The position numbers were made by a program, and so were the translations under genes. Positions 45,639 to 54,510 of a DNA stretch of 64,000 bases are shown piece after piece; within the stretch, counting starts at the first letter, position 1; each line of letters starts with the position of its first letter. The notes beneath the pieces are model-generated. The model ran no database searches. It saw only the letters and a program-made list of their open reading frames with translations, and was not told the DNA's origin. The stretch comes from an uncultured Pseudomonadota bacterium. GTDB lineage: Bacteria; Pseudomonadota; Gammaproteobacteria; Ga0077536. The DNA is taken from positions 1 through 64,000 of the forward strand of contig CACEAA010000003.1 in the NCBI GenBank assembly GCA_902557415.1. Reading direction: 5' to 3'.

Positions 45639-46093
45639 AAACTTGTACCTTTTTATAAATGCTGTCTTCTATAGTTAGTAGCTCTTGCCCGACAGCAAAA
45701 TGGCCAGAACCGTTTAGAAACTGTTTTTTCTTTAAGGGTAGAAATGTGTTTGTTCGACTCCAATGTAACTTGATCAATCGTTTGTCACAGCAAATGCGAT
45801 TAATTGTGTGATTATGTGTGTTTTAGTTAGCAAGAATCGGAGCCTGAAAGAGATATTGGGTCATGCGGAAACTGATAGTCTTGTGAATGACAGTCATACG
45901 GTGTGCTATGGTGCCTTCTAATTTCTAAGTCAGTTATTTTCGACTATTTCTACTATCCTCGTTGTTCATACGCCTTGCGCGTGAAACTTCATAATAATCG
46001 TGTATTTAATTGGTAGCAACACCTGGATTTGATTTATAACGGTTTAGTATCGCAGTTTCCGAAAAAAATCATATTAATCATATACTTATATTT
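45639..46093. other. 455-base intergenic region
   Basis: Non-coding gap upstream of the RRM gene and downstream of the quinone oxidoreductase gene (both minus strand). GCTGTC (45661-45666) and GACAGC (45691-45696) could pair in the 5' leader of the RRM mRNA. A plus-strand recombinase-like remnant lies at about 45781-45921 (separate entry). The rest is AT-rich with no gene I can support. Confidence 0.6.
45781..45921 (+). pseudogene. Possible C-terminal remnant of a tyrosine recombinase/integrase
   Basis: Short open stretch, 46 codons plus stop (an ATG occurs at 45814), with no promoter or ribosome site. Its translation includes LVSKNRSLKEILGHAETDS followed by a His-Thr-Val a few residues on. 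This resembles the end of phage-type integrases, where an L-LGH-x5-T-x2-Y-TH pattern contains the catalytic His and Tyr. Here the catalytic Tyr is not at the expected place, and no upstream catalytic Arg region is present. It may be the decayed end of an integrase, or chance resemblance. Confidence 0.35.
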
Positions 46094-47071
46094 TTATCGA
46101 GTAACGACTATTTTGCCATAGAAGCCTCGATTTTCGAGTAAATCGAGCCCAGAATGGACTCTTTCGAAGCTTAATGTCTTATAAATAACCGGATTTATTG
46201 CGCCTATTTCCAAAAGATTGTATAGGTGACTCTGCACAGAATTAACTTTCTGTGGATCTCGTTCTATGTATTGACCCCACGCTAAACCAATAACTGCGCA
46301 ATTTTTAAGTAGCATGCGATTGCATTCAATTCTTGGGATCGAGCCTCCGGCAAAACCAACAATGATGATACGGCCATCCCAAGCTATGCAACGCTTCGTC
46401 TGCTCGAAGATATCACCACCGACGGGATCATATATAACGTTGGCACCCTTTCCATCTGTGAGACGTTTAACCTCTTCTACCAAGTCTTGAGTATTATAAT
46501 TTATAACGTGATCAGCGCCTTGGCGTGCACACACATCGACTTTTTGCTGGTTTCCAGCAGCTGCGATCACTTCTGCCCCGAGGAGTTTGCCTATTTGAAT
46601 TGCGGCAAGACCCACGCCGCCCGCAGCTCCAAGTATCAATAGAGTTTCACCAGGACGTAAGTCAGCACGATGAACTAGTCCAAAATATGATGTTCCGTAG
46701 GTTACACTCAAAGCGGCGAGGGTGTCATCAGATATATGTTCGGGCGCACGCCACGCACTGTTATTGGAAACTTCAAAGAAATCGGCGAGAGTACCTCCCC
46801 CATGGCAGAAACCGACTACTTTGTCTCCAATACGAAATTTACTATTCTCACCAATCTCTGTGACGACACCAACTCCTTCAACCCCTGGTACTGCTGGCAA
46901 GGGAGCTTTTACCTGATAGAGGCCTTGGGTGACGAGTAGGTCAGGGAAGTTCAACGACACAGCTGATGTTTGAACAATTGCTCCGTCACTCGATGGTTTA
47001 GGATCGTCTCTATCCACCCAATGAAGTACGTCCTTGTGATTTCCATATTCATTGAATTGCCATGCTTTCAT
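46094..47071 (-). CDS. NADPH:quinone oxidoreductase-like medium-chain reductase
   Basis: Zinc-independent medium-chain dehydrogenase/reductase of 325 residues, quinone oxidoreductase type. Landmarks are NFPDLLVTQGLYQVKAPLPAVPGVEGVGVV near residue 42 (acyl/enone-site region), the cofactor motif LGAAGGVGLAAIQIGKLLGA, and GADHVINY. It would reduce an enone or quinone with NADPH. GGAGG lies 9 bases before the ATG. It follows the FAH-family gene by 35 bases on the same strand as the ketone carboxylase genes, so it is probably part of the same transcription unit and could act on the same compound. Confidence 0.93.
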   Translation of the reverse strand: MKAWQFNEYGNHKDVLHWVDRDDPKPSSDGAIVQTSAVSLNFPDLLVTQGLYQVKAPLPAVPGVEGVGVVTEIGENSKFRIGDKVVGFCHGGGTLADFFEVSNNSAWRAPEHISDDTLAALSVTYGTSYFGLVHRADLRPGETLLILGAAGGVGLAAIQIGKLLGAEVIAAAGNQQKVDVCARQGADHVINYNTQDLVEEVKRLTDGKGANVIYDPVGGDIFEQTKRCIAWDGRIIIVGFAGGSIPRIECNRMLLKNCAVIGLAWGQYIERDPQKVNSVQSHLYNLLEIGAINPVIYKTLSFERVHSGLDLLENRGFYGKIVVTR

Positions 47072-47106
47072 GAGAGTGGCTCCTCCAGTAGGTTTGTTAG
47101 TAGGCC

Positions 47107-47964
47107 TTATATGAGCTTGGTGGAAGCGGGCTCCGGCACTACCGTATTTTCAATGTGACCTAGCTTTTCTATCTCTACGCGCACCCGATCTCCGGCGCCT
47201 AAAAACTTTTTAGGATCAAATCCTATTCCGACGCCACTGGGTGTGCCTGTAAGTATTACGTCACCAACTTCTAATGTGAAGGCAGCAGTTAAAGTGGCAA
47301 TTTGATCATAGCAATCGAAGACTAAATGCCGAGTGTTTGAATCCTGTCTTAGCTCATCATTGACCCAGGTCTTGATTGCAAGATTATGTGGATCATCAAT
47401 TTCGTCTGCAGTTGTTAACCAAGGTCCGAATGGACTATGGGTATCGAACGATTTCCCAAGAGTAAAAGTCTGAGCTTTCATCTGCCAATCTCGAACACTG
47501 ACATCGTTACACACGACATATCCGGCGATGACACTACTGGCTTCCTCTCGGGACACATGCCTACACTTTTTACCGATAATAAAACCCATCTCGCCTTCGT
47601 AATCGAGCTTATCAGACACTTTGGGCAGATGAATATCGCTATAAGGCCCATTTACCGAAGTAGATTGCTTGTTAAAGAACATTGGAAATTCTGGGGTAGC
47701 CAATCCAGTTTCTTCTATGTGATCTTTATAGTTTAATCCGATAGCTATAATTTTTTTAGGATTGGGTATAGGTGACAGTAGCTCTAAATCGCTTAATAAA
47801 CGGGATTCACCAGAAATACTTTCAGCAATCTTTAACGACTCAGGACAAGAAATTAACGCCGTCATATCCTCGGGAAGACTAGCGTTGGACAAATCAATTA
47901 TTTGATCCCCTTCTAACCGGCCTATCTTGCGTTCGCCTTTTTCTGAAAAAGTTACTAATTTCAT
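47107..47964 (-). CDS. Fumarylacetoacetate hydrolase-family protein
   Basis: Protein of 285 residues with the FAH C-terminal fold from about residue 70. Metal ligands are in DYEGEMGFIIGK (ExE) and GYVVCNDVSVRDWQ (Asp). TGTPSGVGIGFDPKKFLGAGDRV is the standard C-terminal signature. Family members cleave C-C bonds in beta-diketo or oxo-acids, decarboxylate, or isomerise. The gene lies 16 bases after the beta subunit of the acetone-carboxylase-like enzyme and is probably cotranscribed, so cleavage or decarboxylation of a beta-keto acid made by that carboxylase is a natural, unproven hypothesis. Confidence 0.93.
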   Translation of the reverse strand: MKLVTFSEKGERKIGRLEGDQIIDLSNASLPEDMTALISCPESLKIAESISGESRLLSDLELLSPIPNPKKIIAIGLNYKDHIEETGLATPEFPMFFNKQSTSVNGPYSDIHLPKVSDKLDYEGEMGFIIGKKCRHVSREEASSVIAGYVVCNDVSVRDWQMKAQTFTLGKSFDTHSPFGPWLTTADEIDDPHNLAIKTWVNDELRQDSNTRHLVFDCYDQIATLTAAFTLEVGDVILTGTPSGVGIGFDPKKFLGAGDRVRVEIEKLGHIENTVVPEPASTKLI

Positions 47965-47980
47965 GATTGACCTGCGTATA

Positions 47981-50149
47981 TTAGCTGTAGTGCAAAATTA
48001 GGTATTCGTCTAACTGCATTTGTTTATCAGGAGGAATAACTACGGTAGTCATCGGATCCCTAATGATGGACGGGCCTTTGACTATATTTCCTGGCAATAG
48101 TTCCGCCATTTCCCAAACGTTAAATTCTACCCACTTGTCCTTATGGAATACCTGTCGGGCTTCAACAAAGGCGTTCTGATGCGGCTCCTCAGAAGCTAAT
48201 TCATGTTTTATTAGGTGTGGTTGGGGTTTGTCAGCAATTGCTTCAAGGTGAATATCAGTGAGGGAATAACCTGCAGCTCCAAATTTCGCTCCTTCTGGGT
48301 AAACCTTCGCATACATATCCTCGTATGCTTCGATTAAATTTTGAACATCTGCTGGACCGCTCATCTGACCCGAGTTCAGGGCAGTGTTGAAGCTCTCTAT
48401 TTGACCCATATATCGGGCCGAGACAGCGTATCTAAAAGTTATTGTGTCCGGATCAATTCCTTCGGCTTTCATTTGTGTGAACGCTTCTTTTTCTAAATCC
48501 CTCCAGGCTTGGCTTATCTCGTCCGCTACACTTTGCAGATGTTCGTCGCTTGAACCATTAGGAATCAAGGCGCGTGTTCCGCGGTCGTAACGATGCATGT
48601 ATTCAGCGCAGGCTGCTCCGAAGGCTGAGAATCCAGCCGCCCAGGGAACTGTTATTACGTCTTTAAATTCTATTCCTTCGGCAAAACCATACATGTGAAC
48701 AGGACCTGCACCCCCATAATAGAGCATAGTGAAGTCATGCGTATCATATCCTTTCGAAGCTACCATAGTTCTGAGGAGGTCATTCATCTCCTCATTGATC
48801 ATGGCGAGTAAGCCAGCGCCCGCCTCATACACGTCTAAGCCCAAAGGATCAGCGACAGTCTCTTTCAATGCCTTGAGAGCTTTTTCTCGATCAAGAGATA
48901 CTTGTCCGCCAAGAAAGTAATTAGGGTCGACATAGCCAAGAGCCACATTGATATCAGTAACAGTAAGCTTGTCATAACTGAGACAGATGCCTACCTTAGC
49001 CCCTGCAGAATCAGGGCCTACATGCAGTCGCTTATATTCATCTACCCAAACCACTGAGCCCGCCCCTTGACCAGCTGAGTCGAGTTCCACCATTGGTAAC
49101 GCCAAACGATGACCGGCGATATCAGCACTTTTCGCTATATTTATTCTTCGGTCTATTATTAATCCGACATCAAAGCTTGTGCCGCCCATATCTGCGGTAA
49201 CTATATTATCTAGGTCCAAAACGTTAGCTAAAAATTGTGCGCCGATTAAACCGCCAACGGGTCCCGATATCATAGTTTCGTAAAGACGCGTGTAGTCCAT
49301 ATTGACAGCGCCGCCATACGAAAGTAGTGTCAGAAGCCTGCCTTGAAAACCAAGTTCTTGAGCCGACCTCTCTACATCTAGAAGCGACTCTTTTACTTGT
49401 TCTGCAGCAAAGCACTGAAACATCAAACTTTTTAGTCGGCTATTTTCTTTCGCTACCGGAGCAATATCTGCCGAACAAACTACCGATACGGAAGATCCTG
49501 CTTTTTTAATTTCATCCTCTGCAATTAATTTTGCCTGATGCTCATGTCGTGGATCTACGAAAGAATAAAGAAACAGTATCCCTATAACTTCACATTCTTC
49601 TGCAATAAGCTTTTTAGTCGCAGTTCTCACTTGTTCCTCATTTAAAGGTATTAGCACATGTCCAGCAGGGAGATGAATTTCACCTAAGTAGCAACCACCA
49701 CCAATTCGTTCGCTCACGCCCAGTACATTCTTAGGATCTACCAGTGGGGTAGTGTGTTTATGAAGTTGCTGATGCAACGCCTCTGCCTGGCTCTGGCCGA
49801 GATAAGTTAAGCCGCCTTCCATTACGGTTAAATCTTCAAAACCTCTAGTTACTATGAGGCCGATTTTTCTCCCGTCGCCAGTCAAAATAGTATTTAACAT
49901 ACCCGTTCCGCAGTAAACGTCTGCAGCAAGTCTAGAATGTACTGTTTCAGAAGTGAGCCCTATAGATTGAGCTGCGTCGGCAACAGAATCGCGGTAGCTT
50001 TTTTGTTGGTCATCTTTACGACTAATTGATTTACCTACCGTAAACGTTCCGTCAGGCTTTACCAGTATTGCATCGGTCATGGTCCCGCCCGCGTCTAGCG
50101 CTAGAATTAGATCTTGGTCAGCATCGCCTTTGGGAGCTATAGTGCTCAT
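47981..50149 (-). CDS. acxA: Acetone carboxylase-type beta subunit (HyuA family)
   Basis: ATP-using subunit of 722 residues of a ketone carboxylase. The phosphate-binding start ALDAGGTMTDAILV (about residues 17-30) is that of the hydantoinase A/acetone carboxylase beta family. TADMGGTSFDVGLI near residue 315 and YYGGAGPVHMYG near residue 475 are further family motifs. Size fits AcxA (about 715 residues). It would phosphorylate the ketone enolate and bicarbonate. Third gene of the alpha-gamma-beta set. HyuA-like proteins also occur in hydantoinases and oxoprolinases, but the adjacent gamma subunit argues for acetone carboxylase. The ketone substrate may not be acetone itself. Confidence 0.9.
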   Translation of the reverse strand: MSTIAPKGDADQDLILALDAGGTMTDAILVKPDGTFTVGKSISRKDDQQKSYRDSVADAAQSIGLTSETVHSRLAADVYCGTGMLNTILTGDGRKIGLIVTRGFEDLTVMEGGLTYLGQSQAEALHQQLHKHTTPLVDPKNVLGVSERIGGGCYLGEIHLPAGHVLIPLNEEQVRTATKKLIAEECEVIGILFLYSFVDPRHEHQAKLIAEDEIKKAGSSVSVVCSADIAPVAKENSRLKSLMFQCFAAEQVKESLLDVERSAQELGFQGRLLTLLSYGGAVNMDYTRLYETMISGPVGGLIGAQFLANVLDLDNIVTADMGGTSFDVGLIIDRRINIAKSADIAGHRLALPMVELDSAGQGAGSVVWVDEYKRLHVGPDSAGAKVGICLSYDKLTVTDINVALGYVDPNYFLGGQVSLDREKALKALKETVADPLGLDVYEAGAGLLAMINEEMNDLLRTMVASKGYDTHDFTMLYYGGAGPVHMYGFAEGIEFKDVITVPWAAGFSAFGAACAEYMHRYDRGTRALIPNGSSDEHLQSVADEISQAWRDLEKEAFTQMKAEGIDPDTITFRYAVSARYMGQIESFNTALNSGQMSGPADVQNLIEAYEDMYAKVYPEGAKFGAAGYSLTDIHLEAIADKPQPHLIKHELASEEPHQNAFVEARQVFHKDKWVEFNVWEMAELLPGNIVKGPSIIRDPMTTVVIPPDKQMQLDEYLILHYS

Positions 50150-50215
50150 TTCTTATTTCTCCAAAAAATTAGCAAGAATCGCGTAATGTGCAATCGACAG
50201 AACAGATAGATTTGC

Positions 50216-50782
50216 TTATTGGTTCCAAGTGGCAGTAGTTTCTGCCGTTTTGTCTTTGTACCAGTCCTCAGAGGCGTCTGCGAGCGGGCGTCCTAGGTAG
50301 TCAGCGTAAAATTTATCCAGATCGGGAAGCATTTCAAAAATAACTGGGTAGCCTGGAGGCACGACCTCAACTGCATGCTGAGTACCACAGTCGGGACAAA
50401 AGTATTCGCGGACTTCTTGCCAGCCTGCTTCGGGAACCGCTGGGGCGGGATCGTATACAGCCTTCATTTCTTCGGCGGTTTTTCGGGTTCTAATTTTACT
50501 AGCAAGTTTCCAATTGGTCCTGTAATCACCAAATTCGAAACCACATTCGCACTGGGTAACTCGTTTACCATGCCCTTTGCTTACGATGTAAAGTTTGTCA
50601 GAAAGTCTTAGCAGTATGGGATCATCCCATGACACACGGTCTTGAAGTACCTCGATATAAGTGAAAAATCTATCGCTGTCTTTCTTAGGTAATTTTAGAA
50701 GTCTATCGACGTTATCATCGTCTATAGTGCCCTCTACGAGCTGTTCAATAATCCCTTTACTAATCGAAATATCGTCTTCCAT
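50216..50782 (-). CDS. acxC: Acetone carboxylase-type gamma subunit
   Basis: Small zinc-binding subunit of 188 residues. Two cysteine pairs, CECGFEFGDYRTNWK and FCPDCGTQHAVEVVPPGYP, form the presumed Cys4 zinc site, and this pattern is specific to the gamma subunit of acetone carboxylase and close relatives. ATG 50782 was chosen because GGAGGG lies 5 bases upstream, overlapping the end of the alpha gene; the stop of alpha is two bases before the start. The gene is essential to the identification because hydantoinases and oxoprolinases lack such a subunit. Confidence 0.94.
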   Translation of the reverse strand: MEDDISISKGIIEQLVEGTIDDDNVDRLLKLPKKDSDRFFTYIEVLQDRVSWDDPILLRLSDKLYIVSKGHGKRVTQCECGFEFGDYRTNWKLASKIRTRKTAEEMKAVYDPAPAVPEAGWQEVREYFCPDCGTQHAVEVVPPGYPVIFEMLPDLDKFYADYLGRPLADASEDWYKDKTAETTATWNQ

Positions 50783-50783
50783 T

Positions 50784-53024
50784 TCAACCCTCCAGCACAT
50801 TAAATTCTAGGGGCAGATCCCAAAACGACGTGAATTCTTTTCTAAATTTATCGAAGCTCAGGCTTTCGTTGTACATAAGACCGACCTCTGGGAAGAACGC
50901 AGCATTTTGCACGATATCCCGCTCTTCTGCCCACCAATCCTTCAGGTTAGACGACTCGCTGAGTCTTTTTTTACGTAAATCTACTCGCTTTGCGTCAGTA
51001 GACGCTTGGTCTAAAGTCCAAGTACCATCAGATGTTTGCTTAGCAATGACACCGTGCATTTCTTTTACGAAGTCGTAGTCTGGACAAACCCCTGAGTTTA
51101 GATCTTCGATAACCGCATTGGGATCACGGTCAAGCGGATCTCCCCAACCTCCAGAGGAGCCGGCCGCGTCGACAAATAGATCGTTATTTTTCATGGATAG
51201 TTCTGGACAGTCCATCTTCCAAACTTGCAGGTCATCAACTTTAAGTTCACCACTGTCCGTCATCTCGAGTAGTTCTCGAGCATCTCTTGGGGCTAATCCT
51301 TTTTTGTTAACTTCATCTAAATTAGTGCCGCGAGCGGATATCATGAAACTGGAAGGGCCGGGGTAAGCTCCGTTCATGCCAAGTGCAACTGAAGCAGTTG
51401 AAGAAAGCCCACCATTGGGCCTAGTAATCCCAATATGTTTACCGGGTTCTACGCACCAGTGAACCGCCGATTCTCCTGGACCACCTCGATATTTACCAGA
51501 ACCAAAGTAACCTGGGAGCAATTTCCGCCCCAAATAAAACATCGGAGGTACAGTACTTTCAAATTCTTCCGCATCACCTATAGTTGCCATTTGAGACCAG
51601 GCAGCCCATGCTAGTGGTTCACCATCTTTGAAGCACCAGGCGCCTCGCGCAGATCCTCCTAGCCATTCAAAGTTCGTGAAACCGTATGCGGTTCCGTCTT
51701 TTGCGGTTCCTTGCCCTTGCCAAGCTCCCCAGTTGCCATCTATGCAGAACGCTTCCTCAAGGTAGCCAAAACAGAACATTGCACGACTAACCGCACCGAA
51801 TCCTATGTTATTAAGAGTCACGGTCTGGGCCCACGGATTCGCGTTGCTGGTATACTCGTTGTCAGGGTTCAGTATTGAGCCCTTGGGATAATTTCGCTGA
51901 ACTGCTAATTCTATGCCAGCGGTGACTTTTGTATTGTGAGAAAATGAATTGATCATCCCCAAAAACAACGCAGCATCGGTGGCACCAGGAGTGGCATTAT
52001 AGGCGTGGTTCCCCCATCGAGAGGTCCCTTCTGTATCCACCATTAGCCCGTTTTCATTGGGCTCGACACTGGCTCTGATGTGGATCAGGGTATTTTTATC
52101 AGCATGCGACCAGATTGTTTGTAGCCCTTTATATTGCGCCATACGAAAGGCGGCTCCATTATAGGTGCCAGGTACCATTGTGGATTTCATGTTATCCACA
52201 ACGCGCCGTCTTGACTCTTCAACAATCTCTCTAATCGCTTGCTTATAGTAATCAAGCCCGAATTCGTCGATAAGCTTATGCGTAGCTTCGTGGATCATTG
52301 CGCATCCAGCCAACCGCATTTTGTCATCTAGAATATTCATGGTCCCTGCACGAGTTCTTCTCTCCCACATGGCTTTCCACCAAGTTTCCTGTTTTAGTTT
52401 CCTGCCAGTTCGCATAGGAGGTACTACTAAACCATCCATGAATGTGTCTACTGAAAAGGTTGCCCAAGAGCCAGCTACAGGAGCACCATTTTCCATGAGG
52501 TGATTGATTCCAACAGCCCATGCTACGACTTCTCCTTCGATGCAGATAGGGACAAAGGAATAGAAATCTCCAGGATGAGGGACTCCGCCGGTGAGACCAT
52601 CACTCACGCCGTATACATCACCATCTTCTATACCATCGTTGACGTCATAATCATTGGCGGCCATATATCTGACAGCAACAGGGAATATAGCCGTGTGTGA
52701 TAGAAAACCGGTCGATACAGCCAATGTATCGCCCTCTGCGGTTGTGATACCCCAGAGGCATTCGCCCATCTCTCGGGAACCGGGGCTCGCGGCTACAAAT
52801 CTAGCCGACTCGCGCGCGCCCAGCACAGACGAGTGGATTTTTGAATAGAATCTTTCATATTTAATCGGGTCTGAAGCCTTCAAAGAAAGTTCTTTGACCC
52901 CGTAGTAGTGGCCGTTGGACTGCGTCAGGTGATCTCTTTTCTCTACTGCTTGCCTCAGAGTTGGGGGGCTTAATTCAGAGACCGAACCCACTTTATTATT
53001 AATTTCTTTAGCAATTGTAGCCAT
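50784..53024 (-). CDS. acxB: Acetone carboxylase-type alpha subunit (HyuB family)
   Basis: Catalytic metal-binding subunit of 746 residues. In numbering of this protein, His150 and Asp153 (HPGD) and His175 (NHLMENG) fall at the same numbers I recall as manganese ligands of Xanthobacter acetone carboxylase, a strong match. Acetone carboxylase turns acetone plus bicarbonate and two ATP into acetoacetate. GGAG lies 8 bases before the ATG. First of three genes alpha, gamma, beta, followed by FAH-family hydrolase and quinone reductase. Related enzymes carboxylate acetophenone or butanone, so the real ketone is open. Confidence 0.9.
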   Translation of the reverse strand: MATIAKEINNKVGSVSELSPPTLRQAVEKRDHLTQSNGHYYGVKELSLKASDPIKYERFYSKIHSSVLGARESARFVAASPGSREMGECLWGITTAEGDTLAVSTGFLSHTAIFPVAVRYMAANDYDVNDGIEDGDVYGVSDGLTGGVPHPGDFYSFVPICIEGEVVAWAVGINHLMENGAPVAGSWATFSVDTFMDGLVVPPMRTGRKLKQETWWKAMWERRTRAGTMNILDDKMRLAGCAMIHEATHKLIDEFGLDYYKQAIREIVEESRRRVVDNMKSTMVPGTYNGAAFRMAQYKGLQTIWSHADKNTLIHIRASVEPNENGLMVDTEGTSRWGNHAYNATPGATDAALFLGMINSFSHNTKVTAGIELAVQRNYPKGSILNPDNEYTSNANPWAQTVTLNNIGFGAVSRAMFCFGYLEEAFCIDGNWGAWQGQGTAKDGTAYGFTNFEWLGGSARGAWCFKDGEPLAWAAWSQMATIGDAEEFESTVPPMFYLGRKLLPGYFGSGKYRGGPGESAVHWCVEPGKHIGITRPNGGLSSTASVALGMNGAYPGPSSFMISARGTNLDEVNKKGLAPRDARELLEMTDSGELKVDDLQVWKMDCPELSMKNNDLFVDAAGSSGGWGDPLDRDPNAVIEDLNSGVCPDYDFVKEMHGVIAKQTSDGTWTLDQASTDAKRVDLRKKRLSESSNLKDWWAEERDIVQNAAFFPEVGLMYNESLSFDKFRKEFTSFWDLPLEFNVLEG

Positions 53025-53399
53025 TGTTAACTCCTCAGATGCTCAGCCCCGTCTAAATAAGGTAATTAGATAATATTCTTAGATCGCCGTATTACCTCAG
53101 TACGTCATTAAAGTAGAGCCTTACGACCCCGTCACCAGATATTACATTTGTTTGTTGAATTTGTTAAATATTTTGGAGTAAATTTAAAACTCGGTTTAAT
53201 GCGTGGTGGCAAGTATATGTTTTTATTGAAAAAATCGAATTCAATATACCTTATAATATACAAGGTATTTTCATCTGCCCCTGTTCTTTTTGGTGCCACG
53301 CGCTCTTAGCAGTGTATTGCCATAGTTTGAAAAATAGCTGTACTCTGTCTGTAGTCAAGACGATTATATGTTCAAATAAAATTTCGCAGAGGTTCCTAC
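53025..53399. promoter_or_regulatory. 375-base divergent region with a 23-base inverted repeat
   Basis: AT-rich gap between the carboxylase alpha gene (minus) and an LLM gene (plus). ATACCTT (53246-53252) and AAGGTAT (53262-53268) form an inverted repeat with a 9-base centre, covering a consensus-like TATAAT at 53252-53257. This suggests an operator overlapping a promoter. No properly spaced -35 was found for the plus strand. No coding gene seen. Confidence 0.5.
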
Positions 53400-54422
53400 A
53401 TGAAAATTGCTTTTATGCCAGATACTCATTTCGGTGAGTATGACCAAGAGACACCGCCGGGCCCTGAAGAGGTTGCTGATGCGATGGATCATTGTATAGC
53501 TGAAGCGCGGTTAGCGGAGGAGGTTGGTTTCGAGGGATTGTGGGTTCCTGAGCGACACCAGCGCCCTGAGACCTGGTGGCCAAATACTACTTCGTTACTC
53601 GCAGTGATTGCTGCGAATACAAAAACTGTTCAGATTGCGAGCACAGTGATTCAACCAACTTTTCATCATCCGATCCATTTAGCCGAGTCACTGGCGGCGG
53701 TGGATAATTTAAGTCGGGGTCGGTTTGTATTTGGCGCAGGAGTTGGATACCACCAGGATTATTTTAAATGCTTTGGTGTGCCTTTTGATAAACGTGGGAA
53801 ACGGTTTGAAGAGACGATGGAGTGTATCATTGGCGCATGGACGCAAGAAGAATTTGATTACCGTGGAGAGTTCTTTAATTACGAGGGAGTGAAATTAAGT
53901 CCCAAACCGTTTCAACGGCCTCGTCCTCCAATCTGGATAGGCGCGTTCGCTCCTAAAGCTATGGAGCGAGCACTTGACTACGAGGGCTGGTGCTTGTGGT
54001 TTCCGCCTCATGTCGACATATTGGCTCCTGCAGTAGCAGACATGCGTCAGAGAGCTATAGATAAAGGGAAAACGGATTTTCAGATCACGATTGGATTTGA
54101 AGGTTGGTTGGGTGATGAACCCAACCTAAGAGAAAAGCATGTGCATAGATGGGTTCGCGAGTGGAGTTTCTATGCGGACAACGGGCTTTCACCAGAAGCT
54201 GAGTCGAAGGATATGGCTGAACAAGTGGAGAGTATGTTTGTTTGCGTGGGTAATAAGCAGAAATGGATAGATAGGATGTCAGAGATGAAAGAGAGGGTAG
54301 ATCCCGATTGGCTTTGCATTAGAACTCGTAATCCTAAGAACGGATCGGAATTCTACCCAACAAGAAGTGAATGTTTGGATGTCATCGAAGCGTTCGGTGA
54401 GATTTTAAACGAGTTACGCTAG
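53400..54422 (+). CDS. LLM-class oxidoreductase
   Basis: Luciferase-like protein of 340 residues. Landmarks are ARLAEEVGFEGLWVPERHQRPE, VQIASTVIQPTFHHPIHLAE, LSRGRFVFGAGVGYHQDYFKCFG, and RPRPPIWIGAFAPKAMERALDY. GAGG lies 7 bases before the ATG. It begins a two-gene unit with an Rv3520c-like F420-dependent enzyme after 89 bases; at its end CGCTAGC (54417-54423) and GCTAGCG (54434-54440) can form a weak hairpin over the stop codon. Cofactor and substrate are not established; FMN or F420 use is a family inference. Confidence 0.88.
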   Translation: MKIAFMPDTHFGEYDQETPPGPEEVADAMDHCIAEARLAEEVGFEGLWVPERHQRPETWWPNTTSLLAVIAANTKTVQIASTVIQPTFHHPIHLAESLAAVDNLSRGRFVFGAGVGYHQDYFKCFGVPFDKRGKRFEETMECIIGAWTQEEFDYRGEFFNYEGVKLSPKPFQRPRPPIWIGAFAPKAMERALDYEGWCLWFPPHVDILAPAVADMRQRAIDKGKTDFQITIGFEGWLGDEPNLREKHVHRWVREWSFYADNGLSPEAESKDMAEQVESMFVCVGNKQKWIDRMSEMKERVDPDWLCIRTRNPKNGSEFYPTRSECLDVIEAFGEILNELR

Positions 54423-54510
54423 CGACAAGCCTTGCTAGCGAGTAAGTGATATCGTGTGGTGAGTCAAATGAAGTAAGATAGTGTGATAGGTTTTTTTAAG
54501 GAGTAGAAGT

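Noticed and set aside
47981-53024. Hydantoinase or 5-oxoprolinase
   Set aside because: The zinc-type gamma subunit and the His150/Asp153/His175 pattern fit acetone carboxylase better.
53226-53257. Candidate promoter TTGAAA ... TATAAT
   Set aside because: The spacer is 20 bases, outside the 16-18 base range, so only the -10-like hexamer and the inverted repeat are reported.
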